From Brevibacterium aurantiacum (lineage in GTDB: Bacteria > Actinomycetota > Actinomycetes > Actinomycetales > Brevibacteriaceae): DNA of 64,000 bases. Positions 17,535 to 26,155 of the stretch are shown here, piece by piece. Within the stretch, counting starts at the first letter, position 1. Each line of letters starts with the position of its first letter. A program made the position numbers and the translations under genes. The notes under the pieces are model-generated. The model searched no databases. It was not told where the DNA came from and saw only the letters and a program-made list of their open reading frames with translations. The stretch is taken from positions 95,586 through 159,585 of the forward strand of contig NZ_VLTK01000009.1 of the NCBI RefSeq assembly GCF_007558825.1, read 5' to 3'.

Positions 17535-18758
17535 GTGGAAGCCACCGAGGTCATCAAGAGCGAAGTTCATAAGAGGATCAGAGACCTCGATGTGGACCCT
17601 CGCGCCGATATGCAACGCTCGCGAGAGGTCATTCGCACTGTCATCTCTGAGTACGACGAACGCAGCCTGGTCGCGGATCTTCCGCCCTTGGAAGACAAGG
17701 AAGCCACGTTTCGTTCGATCGACAACCAGCTTTCGGGCTTCGGTGCGCTGCAGGACTATTTCGATGACCCCCGGGTGGAAGAGATCTGGGTCAACTCCCC
17801 CAGTGAAGTCTTCATCGCCATCGACGGACTCCATCAGCTGACGACGACGAAACTGACCGCAGGTGAACTCGATGATCTCATCGAGAGAATGCTGCGCACC
17901 TCGGGTCGTAGGGTCGACTTGTCACAGCCTTTCGTCGATGCAATGCTTCCCGACGGCTCCCGACTGCATGTCGTCCTGCCCGACATCACCCGTTCCTTTC
18001 CTGCGGTCAACATTCGGAAATTCATTCAGCGCCCGCGGAACCTCGCCGGCCTCGTCGCCCAGGGATCCCTGACACCGGCGTCCGCCAGATTCCTTGATGC
18101 GGCAGTGGCCAGCGGTGCGAATATCTTAGTCTCCGGAGCAACTCAGGCCGGCAAGACCACCATGCTCAATGCTCTGGCCGGTTCCATTCCCGCCCGAGAG
18201 CGCATCATCTCCTGTGAAGAGGTCTTCGAACTCAACCTGCCCAGCCGCGACTGGGTTCCGATGCAGTGCCGCCAACCGTCTCTTGAGGGTACCGGCGAGG
18301 TCACCCTGCGCTCACTGGTCAAGGAAGCTCTGCGCATGCGACCGACCCGCATAATCGTCGGGGAGGTCCGTGAGGCCGAGAGCCTCGACCTGCTCGTGGC
18401 CTTGAACTCCGGCCTGCCCGGCATGGGAACGATCCACGCGAATTCTGCTCGCGCCGCGATCACGAAGATCTGCACTCTGCCGCTTCTCGCCGGGGCGAAC
18501 ATCTCCTCGTCTTTCGTCGTCCCCACCGTGGCAGTGAGCATCGACGTGGTCGTCCACCTGCGACGTGATGCGAATGGGACCCGTCTCGTCAGTGAGATCT
18601 GCGCCGTCCCCGGTGGCGTCGAAGGCGACGTCGTCGAACTCGACACGATCTTCCATTCGCCGCAGGGACAACTGGTCCGCGGACAGGGGTTCGGCCACCT
18701 CGGCGAACGATTCTCCGCCATCGGCAAGGATCTCCATTCCATTCTGGAAGCCGCATGA
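17535..18758 (+). CDS. tadA: Tad pilus secretion ATPase TadA/CpaF
   Basis: A 407-aa type II/IV secretion ATPase that powers Flp pilus assembly. The Walker A is GATQAGKT (K207). Asp/His boxes and the RMRPTRIIVGEVREAE Walker B region follow, then the LNSGLPGMGTIHANSA segment characteristic of CpaF-type ATPases. An all-alpha N-terminal domain (about 1-90) precedes it. The start is GTG 17535 behind CAGGGG. It overlaps tadB by 4 bp and opens the tad operon. The usual TadZ/CpaE partner and prepilin peptidase are not in this window. Confidence 0.93.
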   Translation: MEATEVIKSEVHKRIRDLDVDPRADMQRSREVIRTVISEYDERSLVADLPPLEDKEATFRSIDNQLSGFGALQDYFDDPRVEEIWVNSPSEVFIAIDGLHQLTTTKLTAGELDDLIERMLRTSGRRVDLSQPFVDAMLPDGSRLHVVLPDITRSFPAVNIRKFIQRPRNLAGLVAQGSLTPASARFLDAAVASGANILVSGATQAGKTTMLNALAGSIPARERIISCEEVFELNLPSRDWVPMQCRQPSLEGTGEVTLRSLVKEALRMRPTRIIVGEVREAESLDLLVALNSGLPGMGTIHANSARAAITKICTLPLLAGANISSSFVVPTVAVSIDVVVHLRRDANGTRLVSEICAVPGGVEGDVVELDTIFHSPQGQLVRGQGFGHLGERFSAIGKDLHSILEAA

Positions 18759-19684
18759 GCTATTCCCAATTCAGCCTTCTCATCGGCGCGTGTTTCGGCG
18801 CCGGTCTCTTTCTGCTGTGGATATCGCTGTGGCAGAGACAGTCGAAAAGACGGGTGCAGCGACGATGGGTACGCGAACTCGACGACATGCTCACCGGGGC
18901 CGGCTTCCCACGGCTGCACCCGGGCCACCTGATCTTGATCTCGATCGCCGTCTTTATCATCATCAGCGTCGTCGCCACCGTCCTCACCGGTTCCTGGGCG
19001 ATCGCTCTGTGCTTCGGTCTCTTCGCCTCATGGTTGCCGCACAGACTGCTCCAACATCGTGCTCGGAGCAAACACGTGATGCGCCGCGAACTGTGGCCCG
19101 AGACCCTCGACCATCTCAATTCCGGTGTGCGCGCCGGCCTGTCGCTGCCCGAGGCCCTGAGTTCGCTGGCCCACCGCGGGCCCGAACCGCTGCGACCGCT
19201 GTTCGAGGTCTTCGCCGAGGAATATCGAGCCAGCGGTTCATTCGCCATCGCACTCGAACGCTTCCGCCAGGTCAGCGCCGACCCTGTGGCCGACCGGATC
19301 GTCGTCGCACTCAGCGTGACCAGGCAGGTCGGCGGAAGTGACCTCGGCACGATGCTGCGAGCACTCGCCCAATTCGTCCGCGACGACGCACGCACCCGCA
19401 ATGAACTCTCCGCCCGGCAGCAGTGGACGGTCAACGGTGCCCGTCTGGCGGTGGCCGCTCCCTGGGTGGTGCTCGCGTTCCTGTCGACCCGGCCAGAGAC
19501 AGCGGCTGCCTACAACTCCCAGACCGGTCTGCTTCTCCTCGCCTCCGGATTCGTCGTTTCGCTGCTGGCATATCAGGCGATGAAGCGGATCGGCAGGCTC
19601 CCGCAAGAGCCGCGTGTCATTGAAGGATCGTCCCTGTCCTCATCGTCGTTCCGCCGCTCGGCCGAGGGCAGTGAGGTGCTGTGA
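18755..19684 (+). CDS. tadB: Tad pilus inner membrane protein TadB
   Basis: A 309-aa type II secretion F domain protein. It has one N-terminal membrane segment (about 5-22), a pair near 55-90 (ILISIAVFIIISVVATVLTG and the next), the cytoplasmic GspF domain with the LNSGVRAGLSLPEALSSLA motif, and two C-terminal membrane segments. It forms the membrane platform for the pilus with TadC. Its start overlaps the tadA stop by 4 bp, and its stop overlaps the tadC start. Confidence 0.9.
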   Translation: MSYSQFSLLIGACFGAGLFLLWISLWQRQSKRRVQRRWVRELDDMLTGAGFPRLHPGHLILISIAVFIIISVVATVLTGSWAIALCFGLFASWLPHRLLQHRARSKHVMRRELWPETLDHLNSGVRAGLSLPEALSSLAHRGPEPLRPLFEVFAEEYRASGSFAIALERFRQVSADPVADRIVVALSVTRQVGGSDLGTMLRALAQFVRDDARTRNELSARQQWTVNGARLAVAAPWVVLAFLSTRPETAAAYNSQTGLLLLASGFVVSLLAYQAMKRIGRLPQEPRVIEGSSLSSSSFRRSAEGSEVL

Positions 19685-20619
19685 GCGCGCTGACCGATCC
19701 GCTCACAATCCTTGCCCTCGGGGCTTTCAACGGGCTCGCGCTCTGCGTCTTCGTCCTCTCCCTGCCGCCTCTGCGCCGACCAACGCTGTCATCTCGCATC
19801 GCACCGTATCTGCGTGATCAGGAATCATTGGTCGATATCTACGCTCCGCCGACTCCCCGCAAGGAGGGGCTGCTGGGACTGCTCAAGTCCGCCACGTTCG
19901 GCGCCACCATGTGGGTGACATCCCGGATCACCACCGACGCAACATTGAGCCTGCGGATCAACCGCCTCGGCGGGGGTGCGTCTCTGGAACGCTTCCGAAT
20001 CAATCAGGTTCTGAGCATTCTGGCCGGAATGATCGCCGCCGGATGCGTGGCCGGACTGCTCTCGGCACACCGCGGCTTCTCCCCCGTTGTCACCCTCGTT
20101 CTCATCATCAGCGGTGGCATCGCCGGACACATCGCCAACGACTGGCGCCTGAGCCAAGCCATCGCCCGTCACGAGTCGCGTGTCCTCGCAGAGTTCCCCA
20201 CCGTCGCCGAACTCCTTGCACTGTCCATCACCGCTGGTGAGGGAATCGTCGAAGCACTCGAACGGGTGTGCCGCACTTGTTCGGGAGACCTGGTCGATGA
20301 GCTGCGCACAGCCCTGGCGACGACGAGAACCGGGACACCGCTCGTCGATGCACTCGACTCGATGGCCACCAGGATCGCCATCCCCGAGATCGTTCAGTTC
20401 GTCGACGGACTGGCCGTGTCGATGACCCGCGGAACCCCGCTGGCGGAGGTCCTCCGTGCCCAAGCTGCCGATGTGCGGGAACAGTCGCGCCGTCGTCTGC
20501 TCGAGCTGTCGGGGAAGAAGGAGATCGGAATGTTAGTGCCTGTGGTCGTCTTCGTGCTGCCGGTGACCGTCATCTTCGCCGTCTTTCCCTCACTCACCGT
20601 CCTCGACCTGAGTCCATGA
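19681..20619 (+). CDS. tadC: Tad pilus inner membrane protein TadC
   Basis: A 312-aa GspF-like protein. It has an N-terminal membrane segment (about 8-28), two in the middle (ILAGMIAAGCVAGLLSAH and VVTLVLIISGGIAGHI), a F-domain with SITAGEGIVEALERV and a C-terminal membrane segment followed by a short tail. It starts at GTG 19681 overlapping tadB by 4 bp. Together with TadB it makes the two-protein platform typical of tad loci. Confidence 0.9.
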   Translation: MSALTDPLTILALGAFNGLALCVFVLSLPPLRRPTLSSRIAPYLRDQESLVDIYAPPTPRKEGLLGLLKSATFGATMWVTSRITTDATLSLRINRLGGGASLERFRINQVLSILAGMIAAGCVAGLLSAHRGFSPVVTLVLIISGGIAGHIANDWRLSQAIARHESRVLAEFPTVAELLALSITAGEGIVEALERVCRTCSGDLVDELRTALATTRTGTPLVDALDSMATRIAIPEIVQFVDGLAVSMTRGTPLAEVLRAQAADVREQSRRRLLELSGKKEIGMLVPVVVFVLPVTVIFAVFPSLTVLDLSP

Positions 20620-20715
20620 CCTGAGCCGACGCGCTCTCAGCCCGGTCCTGCCACCGTCTGATCGCCTCACCATCTGATCACCCCGCAAACCGATTGCACC
20701 GCAGAAGGAGACACC

Positions 20716-20949
20716 GTGTTCCACCACCTGATGAACCGATTCGCTGTGTTCGTCATCGGCCTCTCAACTGAAGACCCGGACCACCAAGGCGAGCGCCGAG
20801 GTGACCGACCGGACCGCGGTGACGTTCCCGGCTGGGTCCTCATCACGTTGATGACAGCAGGTTTGGTCGTCGCCTTGTGGGCGTTGGCCGGCGAAGCCTT
20901 CACCTCGATGTTCCAGGACGCCATGAACAAGGTCAGGGGCGCCGGGTGA
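20716..20949 (+). CDS. Small pilin-like membrane protein of the tad locus
   Basis: A 77-aa protein starting at GTG 20716 behind GAAGGAG. A charged N-terminus (about 18-37, rich in Asp/Arg/Gly) is followed by one hydrophobic helix (GWVLITLMTAGLVVALWALA, residues 39-58) and a short amphipathic tail. The architecture and position, between tadC and the TadE-like genes, fit a Flp-type major pilin or pilin-like subunit. The classical G/E cleavage motif is not obvious: the helix is preceded by GDVPG and lacks Glu at +5. Its stop overlaps the next gene start. I cannot be sure it is the pilus subunit. Confidence 0.6.
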   Translation: MFHHLMNRFAVFVIGLSTEDPDHQGERRGDRPDRGDVPGWVLITLMTAGLVVALWALAGEAFTSMFQDAMNKVRGAG

Positions 20950-21350
20950 GTCACCAGGCGCGCGAGGCCCGGGCTGATTCCGGTTCCGCGATCGCCGAGT
21001 TCGCCCTCATCGGTTCGCTCCTGGCCCTTGTACTGGCCGGAACCCTGCAGATCGGTCTGGTCATCCACGTCCGCAACACCGTCATCGATTCGGCCATCGC
21101 TGGTGCCCGCCAAGCCAGCCTCGCCGATCAGTCAATGGCCGACGGCAAACGCCTGACTTCCGAGCTCATCACCGTGTCTGTCGGCGAGCGCTACGCTCAG
21201 TCGATCATCGTCACAACGGTGAAGCGCGGGCAGGTCGACGTCGTCAAGGTCAGGGTGCGAACGCCGTTGCCCGTCCTCGGCCTGTGGGGCCCCGCCGAGG
21301 TGTGGGATCTGAGCGGACGGTCCATCGCTGAGGACGTCGACAGTGACTGA
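20946..21350 (+). CDS. TadE-like minor pilin/pseudopilin
   Basis: A 134-aa protein from GTG 20946, which overlaps the previous stop by 4 bp. After a short polar N-terminus comes DSGSAIAEFALIGSLLALVL, the TadE signature with the conserved Glu in the first hydrophobic segment, and a C-terminal beta-rich domain. Likely processed by a prepilin peptidase and placed in the envelope as a minor pilus component. Its stop overlaps the next gene by 8 bp, so it is part of a tightly coupled unit. Confidence 0.8.
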   Translation: MSHQAREARADSGSAIAEFALIGSLLALVLAGTLQIGLVIHVRNTVIDSAIAGARQASLADQSMADGKRLTSELITVSVGERYAQSIIVTTVKRGQVDVVKVRVRTPLPVLGLWGPAEVWDLSGRSIAEDVDSD

Positions 21351-21789
21351 GACTCACGCGCAGATGCCGGAGGAGCCCTCCGATGCGGGCACGGCCGTCA
21401 TCGAATTCATCTTCGCCTCGATCGTGCTGCTCATCCCCGTCGTCTATCTCATGCTCGCGATCTCCCAGCTCCAGGCCGCCAGCTATGCCACCACGTCGAC
21501 AGCGATCTCGGCCTCCCGGATCGCCGCCCGCGATGCCGACCCCTCTGAACGCAGGGCCCACCAGGTTGCCGACATGCATTTCACCGATTTCGGACTCACC
21601 GGTGTTCCCATCACCATCGACTACTCATGCTCTGGACCCTGTGGACAGGCAGGTTCCCTCATCACCGCACGAGTCGAGACGAAGGTGTCTCTGCCTGGGT
21701 TCCCGCTCCTCTTCGGCACCAAGCATGCCCCGCACATCACTCTTCGTGCCACCCACACCGATGTCGTCGCCACCGCGGGTGAGGCCTGA
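21343..21789 (+). CDS. TadE/TadF-like pilus-associated protein
   Basis: A 148-aa protein from GTG 21343. The segment DAGTAVIEFIFASIVLLIPV (residues 15-34) is the second TadE-type hydrophobic signature in the locus. The rest is extracytoplasmic and holds two nearby Cys (YSCSGPCG) that may form a disulphide. It overlaps the upstream gene by 8 bp and is 1 bp from the downstream one. Probable minor pilin; distinction between TadE and TadF cannot be made safely. Confidence 0.75.
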   Translation: MTETHAQMPEEPSDAGTAVIEFIFASIVLLIPVVYLMLAISQLQAASYATTSTAISASRIAARDADPSERRAHQVADMHFTDFGLTGVPITIDYSCSGPCGQAGSLITARVETKVSLPGFPLLFGTKHAPHITLRATHTDVVATAGEA

Positions 21790-21790
21790 G

Positions 21791-22231
21791 ATGGCGCAAA
21801 AGCAGCACCGGGTCCACGCCGATGAAGGGTCGATCACTCCACTGGCGATCGGCTTCGTCGTCATCGCCCTGCTTCTGACCTTCCTCATCGCAGCGCTGAC
21901 GGATCTGCACATGACCAGACGGGAACTGCAGAGCGTGGCGGATTCTGCGGGACTGGCCGCCTCCGACTCGTTCGAACCGGCTCCCGGCAGTGAGCCCGGG
22001 CTCGTGTTCTCACCCCCTGCGGCGAAACGGGCCGCCAGTCGCTATATCGCCGCGGTGCCGACCCCGCAGGGGCTGCACAATGTGGAGCTCAGCGCCGATG
22101 CGGACGGGCAGCATTCGGTCGTGATCCGCCTGCGAGCCGACTACACACCCGCACTGCTGTCACGTTTCGTCCCCGACCTCATCGAGCTGCAGGCCACCGC
22201 ATACGCTCGTGGTTCGCTGCGCATTTCGTGA
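21791..22231 (+). CDS. TadG-like / Flp-pilus assembly protein
   Basis: A 146-aa protein from ATG 21791. The N-terminal DEGSITPLAIGFVVIALLLT segment (residues 11-30) followed by TRRELQSVADSAGLAAS is the hallmark of TadG-like (Tad_N-type) proteins. It lacks the von Willebrand A domain of long TadG proteins, so it is a short version. Starts 1 bp after the previous stop and ends the tad gene string. Probably anchors or caps the pilus in the envelope. Confidence 0.75.
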   Translation: MAQKQHRVHADEGSITPLAIGFVVIALLLTFLIAALTDLHMTRRELQSVADSAGLAASDSFEPAPGSEPGLVFSPPAAKRAASRYIAAVPTPQGLHNVELSADADGQHSVVIRLRADYTPALLSRFVPDLIELQATAYARGSLRIS

Positions 22232-22373
22232 TGATCCCATCCAACGACTCCGACGTGTTCTCCTGTTGATCTCTCCCCCACTTCTGCTCGAATAGCCTGT
22301 GGACACAGCCTCCTTGTCCACAGTCGTGAGAGACGCCCTTGCCCGGTGTGACACGGCTCGTGATCCTGAGAGC

Positions 22374-25300
22374 ATGAACACGTTCGGCCTCATTCATCGC
22401 ATCGACGCAAACGCGCACATTCGCACCGATGTGATCGAGGCAGATTCTGAGCTGCCCGTCCTTGAGGTATTTCGCACCGTCTTCGGTCCTATCCTGACCT
22501 CGGCCGATCTCGTCGCAGGCAACCGACTGCCGGAGGACTCCGGCGCACGAGAGAACCCTGAGACCATGGTGAAATCCATGGCTTGGGGGCGGTGGCAGTC
22601 GCTGAACCCTGTCACAGTCCTCGGAGTCTCTGCTCTCTGTCGCGGATCCGGATCTGCTTCCGTCTCGGTGCTCGCGGGACCCGATTCGGGATTCACGATC
22701 GGCATCGACCCCCGCTCCCCTCTGCTCAGCCGCATCAGCCATCCCGACTGTCTGACCATCGTCGACCCCTGCATGTCCCGCCAGCCGGCGCGACTGGAGC
22801 TCGGGCCTGCCAGAGAACAGACGTTCTCATCGTTGGGCACCACGGTCTTCTCACCGACCTCCCCTGCCAGAACCCGGCCCAGTGAAGCCCCCTCACGCCT
22901 ACCACCTCCTCGAGACTCCACCAGCCCCGGGCGAGAGCCCACCCATGTGGCGCCCGCTCCCATCGACGAGCCTCGCCCCGCGAAACCTCCCCAATGGTGG
23001 GCCTTCCTCATCCCCATCGCCATCGGTGGAGTGCTCGCGCTCGTCACCGGAATGTGGTGGTTCCTCCTCTTCAGCGTCTCCGCACCGATCTCCGGATACG
23101 TCGCCTACGTCTTGGAGAAACGTCGGTACGTCCGCGATTGCGCTCAATGTGTCATCGACCGACGCGCAGCGGTCGATGCAGCACGGCAGAGGTTGGACTC
23201 TGCGGTCGCCGAACACAGACTCTGGCTGCAGACCGGTTCGGGTCTGTGCCTCGGCTTCGGATCTGCTCGCAGCCCCATCACGATTGCCGATGAACTTCGC
23301 GAGTGCACCAATCATTTCGATGGAGCGGTCATCATCGACGATGTGCCGCTGCGCATCGACCCGCGCACAACCTCGGTGACTGTCACAGGCGATCACGAAC
23401 AGCTGCGTCGCATGGCCCTGTCCTGGCTGGCCGACTCCACCTACGACTGGCTCCCTTCCTCAGAACTGCTCCGACTGCCCGAGCTGCAGGGAACCTGCTT
23501 CGACCACGAGGACCAGAGCGAGTCGACGATCGGCGTGCACATGGCCGATCAGAATCCGACGACGCTGCAGCTGCACGCACCCGCGCCCACCGCATCGATC
23601 TCGCTGTCACTGGGCAGTCTGGCCCAGGCACGCACCGACGACTCATCGGCAGCAGACTGCCCAGTGCCGGGCAGAACGCTCATCGCCGCACTCATGCCAC
23701 CCGGCCGATTCCTCACCCTCGACCACCGACAGGCGAGCAGGACCGGAGCCGAGAGGTTGCCGAACCACGGCCTCGGCGACCTCTACGATGACGAGCGACA
23801 AGCCATTCGCCACCGCTGGGCACGTACTCCTCCCGGACCGGTGACGATCGGACGCGGACACGACGGGGACGTCACTCTCGACCTCTTCAACGACGGCCCC
23901 CACGCCCTCGTCGCGGGGACGACCGGCAGCGGAAAATCCATTCTGCTCCAGACCTGGCTGCTCGCACTGGCTCTGGAACATCCGCCTCGGCGGCTGACGT
24001 TCGTTCTCATCGATTTCAAGGGTGGGGCGACATTTGCCCCGTTGGAGCACCTTCCGCACACGGACAGCGTCCTCGACGATTTCGATTCGGCAGCGGCCTT
24101 CCGCGCATTGGTCTCCGTCCGTGCCGAGATCACCCGACGCGAGCGGCTCCTGGCCGGCCAGGGATGCTCCGATGTCCTCGAACTCGACGATCCCCCGCCG
24201 AGGCTGGTCGTCGTCATCGACGAATTCCACGCACTCATGTCGACTCATCCGAAGGCAGCTGATCTGTTGGAGCACCTGACAGCGCTGGGCCGGTCCTTGG
24301 GAGTGCATCTGATACTCGCCACGCAGCGCCCGCTCGGCGTCGTCACCGGACAGATGAAAGCCAATATCAACATCAGGGTGTGCCTGCGCGTGCGCGATGA
24401 CGCCGATTCCTTCGACGTCATCGGAGTCAACGATGCCGCACATCTGCCGCCGGACAGACCGGGAGCGGCGTGCCTCGACTCGGGTTCGTCGGTCGTTGAG
24501 TTCCGGGTTGCGATCCCCACCTCCACGTCTGCCAACGCCGAGGTGCGTCATCGGCCTCGTCTCCGACCATGGGAGCCCGGCCGAGGTCTTCCCATCCAAC
24601 ACAGCGTCAACGGAATCCGTGTCGGCAATCTCCAACAGGCCCATCGTGAGACCGGCGACCGATCACAGCTCTCGTCTCATCCACTTCGTGCTGTGGTTCT
24701 CCCACCACTGCCCGATCCCGAGAATGTCCCTGAGCTGCTCTCAACATGGTCTGGTGAGGGTGGCTCGGAAGACAACGTTCCGCGGGTGATGGGCACGACG
24801 GTGACCGGGATCGTGGACATCCCCAGCCGCCAGAAGCAGAGCCCTTGGTCATATTCGCCTGCTGTCGATGGCTCGATCATCATCGTCGGCACCGATCCTG
24901 ATGCCATCACCTCAGTCATGCGACGAATGGCTCCCAATGCCGCTGCGACTCACCGCATCGTGGCGCTGGGACGCATCGCAGCCTCTATGGGCTGGGCCGA
25001 GGTCACCTGCGGAATGGACACCGGGTGGCGGTTCCACACGATCCTCGACCATCTGCACCGTACTCCTGCGGTAGAAGACCTGCCCACCGGCATAGAACGG
25101 CCGGCCACGATCGTTGTGTGCAGCAACTGGAATGAGTTCATCGACTCGATGGACCACCAGATGGCCGTCGAGACGGAACGGCTGCTCAAACACGGATCTG
25201 GGTTGGGGTTGACGTTCCTGTTGGCCGGGTGCCGCACGTCTGCGAGCACAAGCGCGGTCTTCACATCTCAGGTGATCTTCCCGCCCGGTGCGGGAGGTGA

Positions 25301-26069
25301 TGGACTCAGCGTCGGACTGTCTCGGCAGCGGTTCGTCGGAACATGGCCCGAATACAGGGCAGTGCTCGTCGGCCCCAGTGCGCAGGAGGCCGGCGGTGAC
25401 GGCGCCGATGTGCAGTTGGTGCCGCACCGGCAGAATATCACCCACGGGGTCGACTGCGATGACAGGCACGGAAGCTTCGGACCACGATGGCGCGGACTCA
25501 CGGCGACCCCGGGGCACGTGGCCGCGCGAATGGATCCGGCGAGCACGGGGATCCCGCTGGGAGTCGACCCCTTCGGGACGCTCGTAGTGTGGAATCCGGT
25601 CCGTGACGGAGAGGTTCTCAGCGTCCGCGGATCACCACAGTCTGGCAAGAGTGCGACCGCAGCCATGCTGCAGCAGACGTACTCCGCTGCAGCAACAGCC
25701 AGCAGTCGGGCGCTCACGGTCCATGACGATGCGCATCTGGAGACGAAACCGGACGCTTTCGATCTCCTCGACGGTGGCCTGCATGTCGTGACGATGCCGG
25801 TGCGCTTCACTCCCGGCTACGGTTCCGCTTCAGCCAAGGCACAAGGCCTGGGGCCGATGCTGATCCTCGGTGCCCATAGTAGGCAGGACCTCAGCAATCT
25901 GGGTCTGCTCAGGTTGCCGCCACTCGACGGGGATCCGGGGACAGCATGGTTCGTCACCGAGCAGCGAACCCAGGCAGTGAGGCTCTTCTCAGCAGAGAGA
26001 ACCGCTGGTCGCAGTCCTAGCCAGGCAAACCTTCTGGACTCTCTCGCGACCTCGAATCAATCGTTCTAA
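22374..26069 (+). CDS. Large FHA/FtsK-SpoIIIE domain ATPase, EccC-like
   Basis: A protein of 1231 aa from ATG 22374. The first 80 residues look like a ubiquitin-like fold, then an FHA-like domain (about 90-170). Two adjacent membrane helices lie at about 210-250. An FtsK ATPase domain has Walker A GTTGSGKS (about 515-522) and Walker B VVIDEFH (about 612-618). A second degenerate-looking ATPase domain has Walker A GSPQSGKS (about 1087-1094). This is the architecture of type VII secretion EccC or FtsK-type coupling ATPases. A GTG at 22299 would add 25 residues with no ribosome binding site. No WXG100, EccB, EccD or EccE gene is in the window; the gene stands 142 bp after the tad genes. Confidence 0.8.
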   Translation: MNTFGLIHRIDANAHIRTDVIEADSELPVLEVFRTVFGPILTSADLVAGNRLPEDSGARENPETMVKSMAWGRWQSLNPVTVLGVSALCRGSGSASVSVLAGPDSGFTIGIDPRSPLLSRISHPDCLTIVDPCMSRQPARLELGPAREQTFSSLGTTVFSPTSPARTRPSEAPSRLPPPRDSTSPGREPTHVAPAPIDEPRPAKPPQWWAFLIPIAIGGVLALVTGMWWFLLFSVSAPISGYVAYVLEKRRYVRDCAQCVIDRRAAVDAARQRLDSAVAEHRLWLQTGSGLCLGFGSARSPITIADELRECTNHFDGAVIIDDVPLRIDPRTTSVTVTGDHEQLRRMALSWLADSTYDWLPSSELLRLPELQGTCFDHEDQSESTIGVHMADQNPTTLQLHAPAPTASISLSLGSLAQARTDDSSAADCPVPGRTLIAALMPPGRFLTLDHRQASRTGAERLPNHGLGDLYDDERQAIRHRWARTPPGPVTIGRGHDGDVTLDLFNDGPHALVAGTTGSGKSILLQTWLLALALEHPPRRLTFVLIDFKGGATFAPLEHLPHTDSVLDDFDSAAAFRALVSVRAEITRRERLLAGQGCSDVLELDDPPPRLVVVIDEFHALMSTHPKAADLLEHLTALGRSLGVHLILATQRPLGVVTGQMKANINIRVCLRVRDDADSFDVIGVNDAAHLPPDRPGAACLDSGSSVVEFRVAIPTSTSANAEVRHRPRLRPWEPGRGLPIQHSVNGIRVGNLQQAHRETGDRSQLSSHPLRAVVLPPLPDPENVPELLSTWSGEGGSEDNVPRVMGTTVTGIVDIPSRQKQSPWSYSPAVDGSIIIVGTDPDAITSVMRRMAPNAAATHRIVALGRIAASMGWAEVTCGMDTGWRFHTILDHLHRTPAVEDLPTGIERPATIVVCSNWNEFIDSMDHQMAVETERLLKHGSGLGLTFLLAGCRTSASTSAVFTSQVIFPPGAGGDGLSVGLSRQRFVGTWPEYRAVLVGPSAQEAGGDGADVQLVPHRQNITHGVDCDDRHGSFGPRWRGLTATPGHVAARMDPASTGIPLGVDPFGTLVVWNPVRDGEVLSVRGSPQSGKSATAAMLQQTYSAAATASSRALTVHDDAHLETKPDAFDLLDGGLHVVTMPVRFTPGYGSASAKAQGLGPMLILGAHSRQDLSNLGLLRLPPLDGDPGTAWFVTEQRTQAVRLFSAERTAGRSPSQANLLDSLATSNQSF

Positions 26070-26155
26070 CCTCGATTATTCGGGAAGGTCCTACAAGCGC
26101 GAACCGGGTCACGGTGGAGTTCGCCTGACCCATCGCGATTCGAGCTGACGATCAG

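Noticed and set aside
17410..17841. A 143-codon frame starting just upstream of tadA
   Set aside because: It overlaps tadA in another frame and has no domain; TadA motifs fix the real frame.
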